Assembly: GCF_009193185.1 (NCBI RefSeq)
Contig: NZ_VUKF01000009.1
Span: 1-64,000, forward strand
Source: Georgenia thermotolerans
GTDB lineage: Bacteria; Actinomycetota; Actinomycetes; Actinomycetales; Actinomycetaceae
Length of the DNA: 64,000 bases
Direction of reading: 5' to 3'
The notes beneath the pieces are model-generated. The model had not been told where the DNA came from. It searched no databases and saw nothing but the letters and a program-made list of their open reading frames with translations. Position numbers and translations under genes: made by a program. Below are positions 36,599 to 44,953 of this stretch, one piece after another. Position 1 is the first letter of the stretch. Every line of letters starts with the position of its first letter.

Positions 36599-37225
36599 TC
36601 AGGCCACCCGGACCGGCCCGACAATGTCGAGCAGCTCCGAGAAGTGCTCCAGGTGGTGGTCCGCCCCCGCCTTCGCAAGGATCGCCGCCGCCTGGTAGCC
36701 CGCGCCCACCCCGATGGCGACGTACCCGGCGGTCCGCGCGCACTCGATGTCGTAGGCGGTGTCGCCCACGTAGTAGGCCCGGCGTCCCAGCGGGCGCAGC
36801 GCCGCCAGCCGGGCGGCCTTGTCCCGCACCGAGGTGTGGACGTGGTCGAAGACGCCCCGCAGGCCGGTGTGCTCGACGTCGTAGCGCATGGCCGCCCGGT
36901 TCGCCGCCGTCACGACCCCGGTGACGACGCCCGCCGTCCGCAGGACCCTCAGCGTGTCAGCGACCCCGGCGCGCAGCGGAGCCGACGTCTGCATCTCGAC
37001 GTTCCACGCCGCCTCGACGGCCTCGAGGTGGTCCTCCGGCACGCCGAGGTTCCGCAGCCAGGTGCGCATCGGGAGGGTGAAGGAGCGCTGGAACCCCGGT
37101 CGGTCCAGCGCGGGGAGTCCGTGCTCGGCGGTGGCGGCGTTGATCGCGGCCAGCGCCCGATCGAGGTCGTCCATGACGGTGCCGTTCCAGTCCACGAGGA
37201 CCAGCGAGCGGGCCGGTGCGGGCAT
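36599..37225 (-). CDS. HAD-superfamily phosphatase with a D-x-N-G-T motif
   Basis: This 208-residue HAD hydrolase has motif I LVLVDWNGTVMDD (residues 8-20), in which the usual second Asp is Asn. Motif II is in VTAANRAAM, the Lys motif in RDKAARLAAL and motif IV in YYVGDTAYDIECA. A helical cap lies at about residues 20-85. The first Asp (nucleophile) is present, while the general acid position is altered, as also occurs in phosphonatase (D-x-A). Substrate specificity is therefore uncertain. ATG 37225 has a good AAAGGAG. It is divergent from the RpiR regulator, and the palindromes at 37265 and 37295 sit between the two starts, so it is probably in the same regulon as the phosphoesterase-ABC operon. 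Confidence 0.83.
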   Translation of the reverse strand: MPAPARSLVLVDWNGTVMDDLDRALAAINAATAEHGLPALDRPGFQRSFTLPMRTWLRNLGVPEDHLEAVEAAWNVEMQTSAPLRAGVADTLRVLRTAGVVTGVVTAANRAAMRYDVEHTGLRGVFDHVHTSVRDKAARLAALRPLGRRAYYVGDTAYDIECARTAGYVAIGVGAGYQAAAILAKAGADHHLEHFSELLDIVGPVRVA

Positions 37226-37264
37226 GTGAGAGCTCCTTTGCGACGAAGGACAAGAAGCCCTCAC

Positions 37265-37309
37265 TGAAGCGGAGTTTCATGAACGGCCGGGACCTGAAAT
37301 GTTCTTTCA
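37265..37309. promoter_or_regulatory. Two matching operator-like palindromes 30 bp apart
   Basis: Two 15-bp sites share the pattern TGAAR-N5-TTTCA: TGAAGCGGAGTTTCA at 37265-37279 and TGAAATGTTCTTTCA at 37295-37309. Their centres are 30 bp apart, close to three helical turns, so two dimers would sit on the same face of the DNA. They lie between the HAD phosphatase and RpiR starts. The RpiR regulator encoded next to them is the obvious candidate to bind. Confidence 0.6.
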
Positions 37310-37362
37310 CGGTTCACCTGGGGGGCGGTTGGCGTTCACAACCCCTGCCTAGCGTCCTTGCC

Positions 37363-38226
37363 GTGACCAGCGAGAACACCGTAACCGGGGCCGATGTGCG
37401 AGAGCGGGTGCGGTCTCACCTCCCCGCCTTCTCGCCCGCCGAGCGGCGCGTCGCGGACGTCTTCCTCGCGGACCCGCTCGGGGTCATCGACCTCTCGGTC
37501 ACCCAGCTCGCCGCCCGCGCGGGATCCTCCCCCGCGAGCGTGGTGCGCATGTGCACCTCCATCGGGCTGCGCGGCTTCCAGGACCTCAAGACCCGGGTGG
37601 CGCTGGCGCACGTGCCCGCCGCGCCTGTCGACGCCCTGGTCGCCGGCGAGCCCCAGGACGCCCACCGCGCCACGGTCGCCGTGCTCCGCGACACGGCCGC
37701 CGCGCTGGAGTCGGCCGCCGCGGTGCTCGACCCGGCGGCGGTCAACGACCTGGTCGACGGCCTGCTCGCCGCCCGCCGCATCCAGCTCGGCGCCGTCGGC
37801 ACCTCGGCCCCGGTGGCCGCCGACGCGGCCTACCGCCTGACCACCCTTGGCCTGGACGCCACCTTCGTCACCGACGTCCACGCCCAGCACGTCTCCGCCC
37901 GGATGCTCGGCCCCGGCGCGGTGTTCCTCGCCGTCAGCCACACCGGCTCGACGTTCGAGACCCTGGCGGCCGCCCGGGCCGCCAAGGCCGCCGGCGCGCG
38001 GGTCTACGTCATCACGTCCTTCGCCAGCTCCCCGCTCACCGAGATCGCGGACGTGGCCATCGTCGCCGGCAGCGCCGAGACGAAGGTCCGCGTGGAGGCG
38101 CTCACCAGCCGCCTGGTCCACCTGACGGTGCTGGACGCCATCTTCCTCGTCCTCAAGCAGCGCGTCGCCGGCGCCGAGGAGCACCTGCAGGCCACCTCCG
38201 AGGTCCTGACCGAGCACCGCTTCTAG
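37363..38226 (+). CDS. RpiR/MurR family transcriptional regulator
   Basis: This 287-residue regulator has an N-terminal RpiR helix-turn-helix (LSVTQLAARAGSSPASVVRM, about residues 45-65) and a C-terminal SIS domain (LGAVGTSAPVAADAAYRLTT, FLAVSHTGSTFETLAAA), which binds a phosphorylated sugar or similar effector. GTG 37363 was chosen as the first start after the operator-like sites; longer frames run through them. It is divergent from a HAD phosphatase and 47 bp upstream of the phosphoesterase-ABC operon. It probably senses a phosphorylated intermediate of the imported compound and controls both directions. Confidence 0.9.
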   Translation: MTSENTVTGADVRERVRSHLPAFSPAERRVADVFLADPLGVIDLSVTQLAARAGSSPASVVRMCTSIGLRGFQDLKTRVALAHVPAAPVDALVAGEPQDAHRATVAVLRDTAAALESAAAVLDPAAVNDLVDGLLAARRIQLGAVGTSAPVAADAAYRLTTLGLDATFVTDVHAQHVSARMLGPGAVFLAVSHTGSTFETLAAARAAKAAGARVYVITSFASSPLTEIADVAIVAGSAETKVRVEALTSRLVHLTVLDAIFLVLKQRVAGAEEHLQATSEVLTEHRF

Positions 38227-38273
38227 CGACGTCCCGGACCTCCCCGCCCCCTCCAGCCCAAGAGATGAGAGAC

Positions 38274-40430
38274 ATGCACGGAATCGTTCGTGGACCCGAT
38301 CGCCGCGGGATGCGCGGCGTGATGGTGTCCAACGGCCACGACGTCGTCCGCACCGACGACGACGGCGCCTTCCGCCTGCCCGACCGCGGCCGCTTCGTGT
38401 TCCTCACCCGCCCCGCCGGCTTCACGGCCTCGCCGTGGTGGCAGCCCGCCGGGCCCGACCCCCTCACGTTCGACCTCGACCTCCATCCCCAGGCGCTGCC
38501 CTTCGCGTTCGTCCACCTCAGCGACACCCACGTCTCCGTCCCCGGCGGCATGGCGGTGGGCAGCCAGCGCAGCGAGCACGCCCTGTACCCCGAGGGCGGG
38601 CTGGCCGGGCAGCTGGGCGACTTCCTCACCGCGCTGCCCGAGGTCGCCCCGGACGTCCAGGCGGTCTTCCTCACCGGCGACCTCGTCGACCACGGCCTGC
38701 CCGACGAGTACGCCGCGCTGATGGAGGTGCTCGGCGCCAGCCCCGCGCCGGTGCACACGATCCCGGGCAACCACGACCACATGAACGGCGGTCACGAGAA
38801 CGTCCTCACCGCCCACAACTACCTCACCAACACCGGCGACCCCGCCGAGTACGAGCGCCACCTGGGCCCGCGCTGGTACAGCTTCGACGTGCCGGGGCTG
38901 CACGTGGTGGCCATGGACTGGCACACCCACGAGCTCGGCCTCGACGACGCCGCCCAGGAGGCGTGGCTGCGCGCGGACCTCGCGCAGGTCCCCGAGCACA
39001 CGCCGTGGGCGCTGCTCTTCCACGACCAGCCCGGCCGCTACGTCCTCGACGCCGCCCCGCGCCCGCCCGTGGCCACCTTCTCCGGGCACTGGCACACCTC
39101 CCGGGTGGTGGAGGTCGACGGCGTCCTGCACGTCAACACCCCGCCGGCCCTCTTCGCCGGCCTGGACTACTCCCCGCCGTCGTGGCGCAAGGTCACCTGG
39201 GACGGTGAGCGCTTCACGCTCGACACCATCGCCCTGCACGCCCCGGCACGGTCGGAGGCGGCGGGCGCGCTGCGCAAGGCCACCATCGCCGCCACGCCGC
39301 GTCCCGGGACGGCGGCTGTCGGACGGTCCGGCGCGGGTGTCACGGCGTGGCAGACCTTCCTGGCCGGGGCCGGGCACCGCCAGGGCGTCAGCGTCGCGGG
39401 GGACCGGCTCTTCGCCGGCTCCCAGATCGAGGACGCCCCCGCCGGCGCGGTCCAGGCCCTGGACGCGCGCACTGGCGAGGTGCTGTGGACGGCCCGCACC
39501 GCCGCGGCGGTGAAGGTGAGTCCCGCCGTCGTCGGCGACCTCGTGGTGGCCGCCGAGGTCACCGGGGACGTCGCCGCCTACCGGGCCGAGACCGGCGAGC
39601 CGGTGTGGCGCCGCCCCTCCTCCGACCCGCTGCGCCGGTTCGCCTGGGGCGCCCCCACCCCCGCCGGCCAGAGCGTCGTGGTGGGGGACCAGGCGGACCT
39701 GCGCCGCCTGGACGCCCGCACCGGCGAGGTGCTCTGGCGCCGCACCGACCTGGCCCCGCACCACAACCTCGTCAACCACGCCGCGCCGCTGGTGGTCGGC
39801 GACCTCGTCGCGATCGGCTGGTGGCCCAGCCCGCAGTACCCCCGCGGGCTCGACCTGGCCACCGGCGCGGACCGGTGGCCCGCCGAGGCCGCCGCCTCGC
39901 TTGCCGACTTCCCCGAGGCCAAGCGGCTGCTCGTGATGGGGACCGCCGCCTTCGACCCGGCGACCGACGCGGTGCTCATGCCCGGCTACGCGGCGACCAT
40001 CAGCGTCGACGCCACCTCCGGCCGGCTGCGCTGGATCGCCCGCCACGAGGGCAGCTTCAGCCCCGCCGCCCCGCTGGTCACCGACGCGGGCGTGGTCGTC
40101 ACCGTGGGCGGGCGCGGGCTGCGCCTGCTCGACCCCGAGGACGGCGGCACCCGGTGGGACCTCCCGGTCGCACCCGCGGCGCCCTTCCCGCTGCAGCCCT
40201 ACGCCAAGACCGGCGGCACCGTCCTCGCCCCGCCGCTGCTCCTCGAGGACCGCCTGCTGCTGCCCGGCCTGGACGGCACGGTGCGCACGGTCTCCCTCGA
40301 GGGCACCGAGCTCGCCCGCCTCGACCTAGGCGTCCCGATCGCCGCCCCGCTGACCGACGCCGGCGAGCACGTCGTCGGCATCGGCGTGGACGGCGGCATC
40401 TTCGCCCTGGAGAAGGGAGACCTGTCATGA
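38274..40430 (+). CDS. Metallophosphoesterase fused to a PQQ-like beta-propeller
   Basis: This 718-residue protein has an N-terminal immunoglobulin-like MetallophosN domain (residues 1-75, GIVRGPDRRGMRGVMVSNG). A calcineurin-like phosphoesterase domain follows at about 78-310, with the metal ligands in FVHLSDTHVSV, FLTGDLVDHGL, IPGNHDHMNGG, LLFHDQPG and FSGHWHTSR. The C-terminal half is a PQQ/quinoprotein-type propeller (ALDARTGEVLWTARTA, RAETGEPVWRRP, LDARTGEVLWRRTD). There is no signal peptide, so it should act in the cytoplasm. ATG 38274 was preferred over 38265 for ribosome-site spacing. It is the first gene of an operon with an ABC importer (next start overlaps its stop), so it probably hydrolyses an imported phosphodiester or phospho-sugar, for example a glycerophosphodiester. 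The propeller may bind substrate. Confidence 0.85.
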   Translation: MHGIVRGPDRRGMRGVMVSNGHDVVRTDDDGAFRLPDRGRFVFLTRPAGFTASPWWQPAGPDPLTFDLDLHPQALPFAFVHLSDTHVSVPGGMAVGSQRSEHALYPEGGLAGQLGDFLTALPEVAPDVQAVFLTGDLVDHGLPDEYAALMEVLGASPAPVHTIPGNHDHMNGGHENVLTAHNYLTNTGDPAEYERHLGPRWYSFDVPGLHVVAMDWHTHELGLDDAAQEAWLRADLAQVPEHTPWALLFHDQPGRYVLDAAPRPPVATFSGHWHTSRVVEVDGVLHVNTPPALFAGLDYSPPSWRKVTWDGERFTLDTIALHAPARSEAAGALRKATIAATPRPGTAAVGRSGAGVTAWQTFLAGAGHRQGVSVAGDRLFAGSQIEDAPAGAVQALDARTGEVLWTARTAAAVKVSPAVVGDLVVAAEVTGDVAAYRAETGEPVWRRPSSDPLRRFAWGAPTPAGQSVVVGDQADLRRLDARTGEVLWRRTDLAPHHNLVNHAAPLVVGDLVAIGWWPSPQYPRGLDLATGADRWPAEAAASLADFPEAKRLLVMGTAAFDPATDAVLMPGYAATISVDATSGRLRWIARHEGSFSPAAPLVTDAGVVVTVGGRGLRLLDPEDGGTRWDLPVAPAAPFPLQPYAKTGGTVLAPPLLLEDRLLLPGLDGTVRTVSLEGTELARLDLGVPIAAPLTDAGEHVVGIGVDGGIFALEKGDLS

Positions 40431-41383
40431 CCCTCACCACCGCCCCCGCCCGCTCCCGGGCGGAGCGCCGGACGGCCAAGCCGCGCCCCACGGCGGCACC
40501 CCGCCCGGCGGCGGCGCCCCGCCGGCGCCGGCTCGCCCCGGCCCTCATGGTGACGCCGGCCCTGGTGCTCGCCTTCGTCTTCGTGCTCCTGCCCGCCGTG
40601 CTCTCCTTCGTCGGCAGCTTCTTCCGCATCCCGCTCACCGGCGGGCCGTGGGAGTTCGTAGGGTTGGGCAACTACACCGCGCTCCTCGGCGACACGCGGG
40701 CCCGCACCGCCATCACCAACACCGCGGTCTACTCCGTCATCACCATCGTGCCGTCCCTGGCGATCGGCCTGGCCCTCGCCCTGGCGACCGACGCCCTCAC
40801 CCGGGGCAAGGCGCTCGCCCGGACGCTGCTGTTCCTGCCGATGACCGCCAATCTCGTGGCGATGGCCGTGACCTTCAAGTGGATCTTCGACCTGCGCGGC
40901 GGCTTCGCCAACCAGCTGCTCGGCCTGGTCGGCCTCGCCCCGGTCAACTGGCTGGGCAGCACCGAAACCTCGCTGCTCACCGTGGCGCTCGTGGGCGTCT
41001 GGCGCACGGCGTCGTTCACGATGATGATCTTCTTCGCCGGCCTGACCACCATCCCGGGCACCATGAACGAGGCCGCCCGCATGGAGGGCATCACCGGCTG
41101 GACCAAGCTGACCAAGATCACGCTGCCGGCCATGCGGCCCTCGGTGATCTTCGCCGTCGTCATGGCGATCCTGCAGTCCGTCCAGGCCTTCGACACCGTC
41201 CGGGTCATGACCGACGGCGGCCCGCGCTACTCCTCCGAGCTGATCCAGACCCTGACCTGGCGCTACGGCTTCGAGTACTTCAACCTCGGCGCGGCCTCGG
41301 CGCTGAACTTCCTCCTGCTGGTCGCCCTGCTCGCCGTCGGCGTGTGGCAGCGCAAGGCCCTGCTGGGCGGTGAGGACCGATGA
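40427..41383 (+). CDS. ABC sugar/glycerol-phosphate-type permease (MalF/UgpA-like)
   Basis: This 318-residue permease has a long Pro/Arg/Ala-rich N-terminal tail (residues 1-37), six membrane helices and the EAA loop TMNEAARMEGITGWTKLTKI, which contacts the ATPase. TDGGPRYSSELIQTLTWRYG, seen in MalF/UgpA-type subunits, follows. ATG 40427 overlaps the phosphoesterase stop (ATGA) and its own stop overlaps the next start, so the operon is tightly coupled. It forms half of the import channel. The substrate is unknown; the linked phosphoesterase suggests a phosphorylated organic compound. Confidence 0.9.
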   Translation: MTLTTAPARSRAERRTAKPRPTAAPRPAAAPRRRRLAPALMVTPALVLAFVFVLLPAVLSFVGSFFRIPLTGGPWEFVGLGNYTALLGDTRARTAITNTAVYSVITIVPSLAIGLALALATDALTRGKALARTLLFLPMTANLVAMAVTFKWIFDLRGGFANQLLGLVGLAPVNWLGSTETSLLTVALVGVWRTASFTMMIFFAGLTTIPGTMNEAARMEGITGWTKLTKITLPAMRPSVIFAVVMAILQSVQAFDTVRVMTDGGPRYSSELIQTLTWRYGFEYFNLGAASALNFLLLVALLAVGVWQRKALLGGEDR

Positions 41384-42201
41384 GCCGCACCCGCCGCCCC
41401 GCGCGATGGGCGTTCCTGGCCGTCGCCGTCGTCGTCGCGCTCTTCCCGTTCTACTGGATGCTGCGCACCTCGGTGGCCCCGGCGGACGAGGTCTTCTTCG
41501 ACGGCATCTCGTTCCTCCCGCAGAACCCCACCCTCACCGGGTACGCCCGCGCCTGGACCCAGGGCAACCTCGGTCAGGCCATGGGCGTGGGCGTGATCGT
41601 CACCCTGGGGATCCTGGCGCTGCAGCTGCTCACCGTGGTGCCGGCCGCCTTCGTCCTGGCCAAGCACCGGCGGCGGTGGACCGGCAAGGCCTTCGGCTTC
41701 GTGCTGCTGTGCCTGCTCGTGCCCACGCAGGTCACGATGATCCCGCTGTTCATCGGGCTGAACCAGGCCGGGCTGGCGGACACCCTCGCCTCCCTCATCC
41801 TGCCCTTCTCCACCTCGGTGCTGGGGATCTTCATGATCCGCCAGCAGATGATGGCCATCCCCGACGCCCTGATGGAGGCGGCGGCCATGGACGGGCTCGG
41901 CCCGGTCCGCACGCTCCTGGGCGTCGCCGTCCCCATGGCCCGCCCCGGCATCGCGGCCTTCAGCGTCTACTCGATCTTCGTCCACTGGAACGACTACATG
42001 TGGCCGCTGCTCGTGGCCCGCAGCCCCGAGCTGTCCACCCCGCCGCTGGCGCTGGCCATCTTCCAGGACGCGGCCACCGGCTTCGACTACGGCGCGCTCG
42101 CGGCCGGCGCCACCCTCGTGACCCTGCCGATCGTGCTGCTCTTCCTCGTCGCGCAGAAGCAGTTCGTCCGCGGCATGAGCGGCACCGAGGTCACCGGCTG
42201 A
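41380..42201 (+). CDS. ABC sugar/glycerol-phosphate-type permease (MalG/UgpE-like)
   Basis: This 273-residue permease has six membrane helices. It shows the inner-membrane family signature LMEAAAMDGLGPVRTLLGVAV (EAA loop, about residues 165-185) and FVHWNDYMWPLLVARSPE, typical of MalG/UgpE proteins. ATG 41380 overlaps the previous stop. It completes the translocation pore with the preceding subunit. Confidence 0.9.
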   Translation: MSRTRRPARWAFLAVAVVVALFPFYWMLRTSVAPADEVFFDGISFLPQNPTLTGYARAWTQGNLGQAMGVGVIVTLGILALQLLTVVPAAFVLAKHRRRWTGKAFGFVLLCLLVPTQVTMIPLFIGLNQAGLADTLASLILPFSTSVLGIFMIRQQMMAIPDALMEAAAMDGLGPVRTLLGVAVPMARPGIAAFSVYSIFVHWNDYMWPLLVARSPELSTPPLALAIFQDAATGFDYGALAAGATLVTLPIVLLFLVAQKQFVRGMSGTEVTG

Positions 42202-42263
42202 CGCCGTCACGCACCTTTCCCAGACCTGCCCGTTTCCCCCTCCCACACAGAAATGAGTTCACC

Positions 42264-43580
42264 ATGCCCACGACCCGTCGCCGTCCCCTCGTCATCGGCG
42301 CCACCCTCACCGCCCTCGCCCTGACCCTGGCTGCCTGCTCCGCCGCGGAGAGCGACGAGCCGGCCGCGGCGGTCGCCACGGCGGCCGACGTCAACCAGTG
42401 CGACGCCGACGGCACCACGCTGACCGTCACCTACAACGCGCTGGCCACCGAGCCCATGGAGCACGCCGTGGCCAAGCTCAAGGAGAAGCACCCCGGGCTG
42501 GAGGTCGACGAGCAGCTCAGCGCCTCCACCAGCTACCCCGAGCTCACCCAGCAGATCGTCGCCGACATCGCCGTGGGCAAGCGGCCCGACCTCATCATGA
42601 CCGGCCTCGGCCAGCTGCCCTTCTGGGTCTCGGAGTACAACCCCACCGAGTTCGACACCAGCGTGCTGGCCGACACCTACCAGAAGCAGTTCCTCGGCGC
42701 GGGCACGATCGACGGCAAGGTCTACCTCGCCCCGGCGCAGATCTCCGCCCCGGCCATGGCCGTCAACCAGGACCTCCTCGACGCCGCCGGCGCCGGCAAG
42801 GCCGAGGACATCACCACCTACGAGGACCTGCTCGAGGTCGCGAAGAAGGTCACCGACCACACCGGCAAGCCGTCGGTGTCCATCCCGCCGCAGGGCCTGC
42901 CCGAGTGGTTCTCCCAGGGCCTGATCCAGAACTCCGGCGGCACGCTGGTGGCCGAGGACGGCAGCGCCGCGTTCGGCGACGAGACCGGGGTGGCCGCGCT
43001 GGACATCTGGTCCGAGCTTGCCCGCCAGGGCCTGGAGGCCGGCCTGCCGCACACCTCCGACGCGCTCAACGCCTTCGGCACCGGCGACCTGGCCGTCTCC
43101 ATGATCACCACCTCCAACATCGCCGCCCTCAAGGAGTCCATCGGCAACGGCTTCGCGTGGATGCCCATCCACCTGCCCAGCGTCGACGGCGAGAGCGGCC
43201 GCCCGCTCCCGGCCGGCGGCAACGGGTGGATCGTGCTGTCCGAGGACGAGTGCCGCGCCGCCTTCGCCAGCGAGCTGGTCGGCGAGATCCTCAGCCCCGA
43301 GGCCGTCATGCTCGCCTCCGGCACCCAGCGCAGCTACATCCCGGTGGACACCGACGCGCGCGACGAGCTCCTCGCCTCCCCCGAGGCCACGCCCCAGATG
43401 GAGTTCGCCTGGCTCTTCGACACCGAGCTGACCCCGTGGGGCGGCTTCGACGGCGCGCACACCGCCGAGGTCAACGACGCGCTGCTGTACATGGTCGAGG
43501 ACCTGCAGGCGGGCACCGAGACCCAGGCGGCGGTCGACCAGGCCGTGAGCACCATCAACTCCATCGTGGGGGCGAAGTGA
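42264..43580 (+). CDS. ABC substrate-binding lipoprotein, family 1 (UgpB/MalE-like)
   Basis: This 438-residue lipoprotein has a signal peptide (MPTTRRRPLVIGATLTALAL) ending in the lipobox TLAAC, so it is anchored to the outer face of the membrane. The mature part follows the extracellular solute-binding family 1 pattern: TLTVTYNALATEPMEHAVAK, then PELTQQIVADIAVGKRPDLI, YNPTEFDTSVLADTY and the hinge segment FDTELTPWGGFDG. ATG 42264 lies 62 bp after the permease stop, the only real gap in the operon. It should deliver the unknown, possibly phosphorylated, substrate to the two permeases. Its stop overlaps the ATPase gene start (GTGA). Confidence 0.9.
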   Translation: MPTTRRRPLVIGATLTALALTLAACSAAESDEPAAAVATAADVNQCDADGTTLTVTYNALATEPMEHAVAKLKEKHPGLEVDEQLSASTSYPELTQQIVADIAVGKRPDLIMTGLGQLPFWVSEYNPTEFDTSVLADTYQKQFLGAGTIDGKVYLAPAQISAPAMAVNQDLLDAAGAGKAEDITTYEDLLEVAKKVTDHTGKPSVSIPPQGLPEWFSQGLIQNSGGTLVAEDGSAAFGDETGVAALDIWSELARQGLEAGLPHTSDALNAFGTGDLAVSMITTSNIAALKESIGNGFAWMPIHLPSVDGESGRPLPAGGNGWIVLSEDECRAAFASELVGEILSPEAVMLASGTQRSYIPVDTDARDELLASPEATPQMEFAWLFDTELTPWGGFDGAHTAEVNDALLYMVEDLQAGTETQAAVDQAVSTINSIVGAK

Positions 43581-44686
43581 CGGCCGTCCAGATCGCCGGC
43601 GTCACCAAGCGGTTCGGCTCCGTCACCGCGCTGGACGACATCAGCCTGGACATCGAGGACGGCGAGAACGTCGCCATCCTGGGCCCGTCCGGCTCGGGCA
43701 AGTCCACCCTGCTGCGGGCGATCGCGGGCCTGGAGGAGGTCGACGACGGCGAGATCCGCTTCGGCGGCGTCCTCCAGAACGGCGTCGCCCCCGAGCAGCG
43801 GGACGTCGCGATCGTCTTCCAGAGCTACGCCCTCTACCCGCACCTGACCTCCCGGGAGAACATCACCCTGGGGCTGCGGCACGGGAAGAAGCTCAACAAG
43901 GCCGACGCCGACGCCCGCGCGACCGACATCGCCACCCGCATGCAGGTCGAGCACCTGCTGGACCGCAAGCCGAAGCAGATGTCCGGCGGGCAGCGCCAGC
44001 GCATCGCCCTGGCGCGGGCGCTGGCCCGACGCAGCGGCATCGTGCTGCTCGACGAGCCGCTCTCCGGGCTCGACGCGCAGCTGCACGCCGCGCTGCGCGT
44101 CGAGATCGCCGGGCTGCTGCAGTCCGTGGGTGCCACCGGCATCAACGTCACGCACGACCAGGCCGACGCCATGGCCATGGCCTCGCGGATCGCGGTGATC
44201 AACAAGGGCCGCATCGAGCAGGTCGGCACGCCGGACGAGCTCTACCGGCGCCCCGAGACGCTGTTCGTGGCCGGGTTCGTCGGCACCCCGCCGATGAACC
44301 TGTTCGAGGTCGACGACGCCGACCGCGCCTCGGCGTTCGGCCGGCACGACGGCGCCGAGACGGGGCCCGTCACGCTGGGGGTGCGCCCCGAGCGGCTCCA
44401 CCCCGGCGAGGGCGACCCGCACTCGCCCGAGGTGTGGCGGCTCTCCGGGCGGGTGGTGCTCATCGAGCCCACCGGGCGCGAGCGGGTGGTGCACGTCCAG
44501 CTCCCCGCGGGCGGCTCCTTCGCGGTGCTCCTGCCTGGCGACGCGGTTCCGGCCGTGGGGCAGCACCTCACCGCCTGGTGCGAGCGCGAGCACGTGCACG
44601 TGTACTCGCGCGCGACCCAGAAGCGGCTCGGCAACGCCCGCGAGCGCGGTGTGACGCTGCGAGAGGTGGCGCTCGCGGGGGTGTGA
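43577..44686 (+). CDS. ABC transporter ATP-binding protein (MalK/UgpC-type)
   Basis: This 369-residue ATPase has Walker A GPSGSGKSTL, Q-loop VFQSYALYPHLTS, signature MSGGQRQRIALARAL, Walker B IVLLDEPLSGLD and H-loop NVTHDQADAM. A C-terminal OB/TOBE regulatory domain (about residues 240-369) contains VRPERLHPGEG. GTG 43577 overlaps the binding-protein stop by four bases. It powers the importer encoded by the three preceding genes and ends the operon just before a 14-bp stem terminator. UgpC-type proteins of this group often serve several sugar importers. Confidence 0.92.
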   Translation: MTAVQIAGVTKRFGSVTALDDISLDIEDGENVAILGPSGSGKSTLLRAIAGLEEVDDGEIRFGGVLQNGVAPEQRDVAIVFQSYALYPHLTSRENITLGLRHGKKLNKADADARATDIATRMQVEHLLDRKPKQMSGGQRQRIALARALARRSGIVLLDEPLSGLDAQLHAALRVEIAGLLQSVGATGINVTHDQADAMAMASRIAVINKGRIEQVGTPDELYRRPETLFVAGFVGTPPMNLFEVDDADRASAFGRHDGAETGPVTLGVRPERLHPGEGDPHSPEVWRLSGRVVLIEPTGRERVVHVQLPAGGSFAVLLPGDAVPAVGQHLTAWCEREHVHVYSRATQKRLGNARERGVTLREVALAGV

Positions 44687-44747
44687 GGTCCGGGCGCCGA
44701 ACGGCAGCCCGGGTGGTTCGGGTCCCGTGTGTCGGCGGGGCGCGGCC

Positions 44748-44782
44748 GGCGCCGCAGGAGGTGGGGGCCCTCCTGCGGCGCC
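44748..44782 (+). terminator. Hairpin terminator after the phosphoesterase-ABC operon
   Basis: A perfect 14-bp stem (GGCGCCGCAGGAGG at 44748-44761 and its complement at 44769-44782) with a 7-base loop lies 62 bp downstream of the ATPase stop codon. Confidence 0.8.
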
Positions 44783-44874
44783 CGCGCTTGTGCGGCGCGC
44801 ATTCCGGACGCTGAGTGTCCCGGCCAGGCTTGCCGCACGCACTCCGGGGGCGCTCGTCTCGCCATGCGAACTCG

Positions 44875-44904
44875 TTGCTGCTCGAATCACGTGTCGCTCA
44901 CAAT
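44875..44904 (+). promoter_or_regulatory. Promoter candidate for the TetR gene
   Basis: TTGCTG (44875-44880) and CACAAT (44899-44904) are separated by 18 bp and lie 50 bp upstream of the ATG. CACGTG, a palindrome within the spacer, may be part of an operator. This is a pattern match only. Confidence 0.35.
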
Positions 44905-44953
44905 GGGGCCTTCTCGGCGCAGGGGGACACCGGTCTTCGAGAAAGGTGCAGGG

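Noticed and set aside
44888-44893. CACGTG upstream of the TetR gene as a second parS
   Set aside because: Only the 6-bp centre matches; the TTT/AAA arms of parS are absent.
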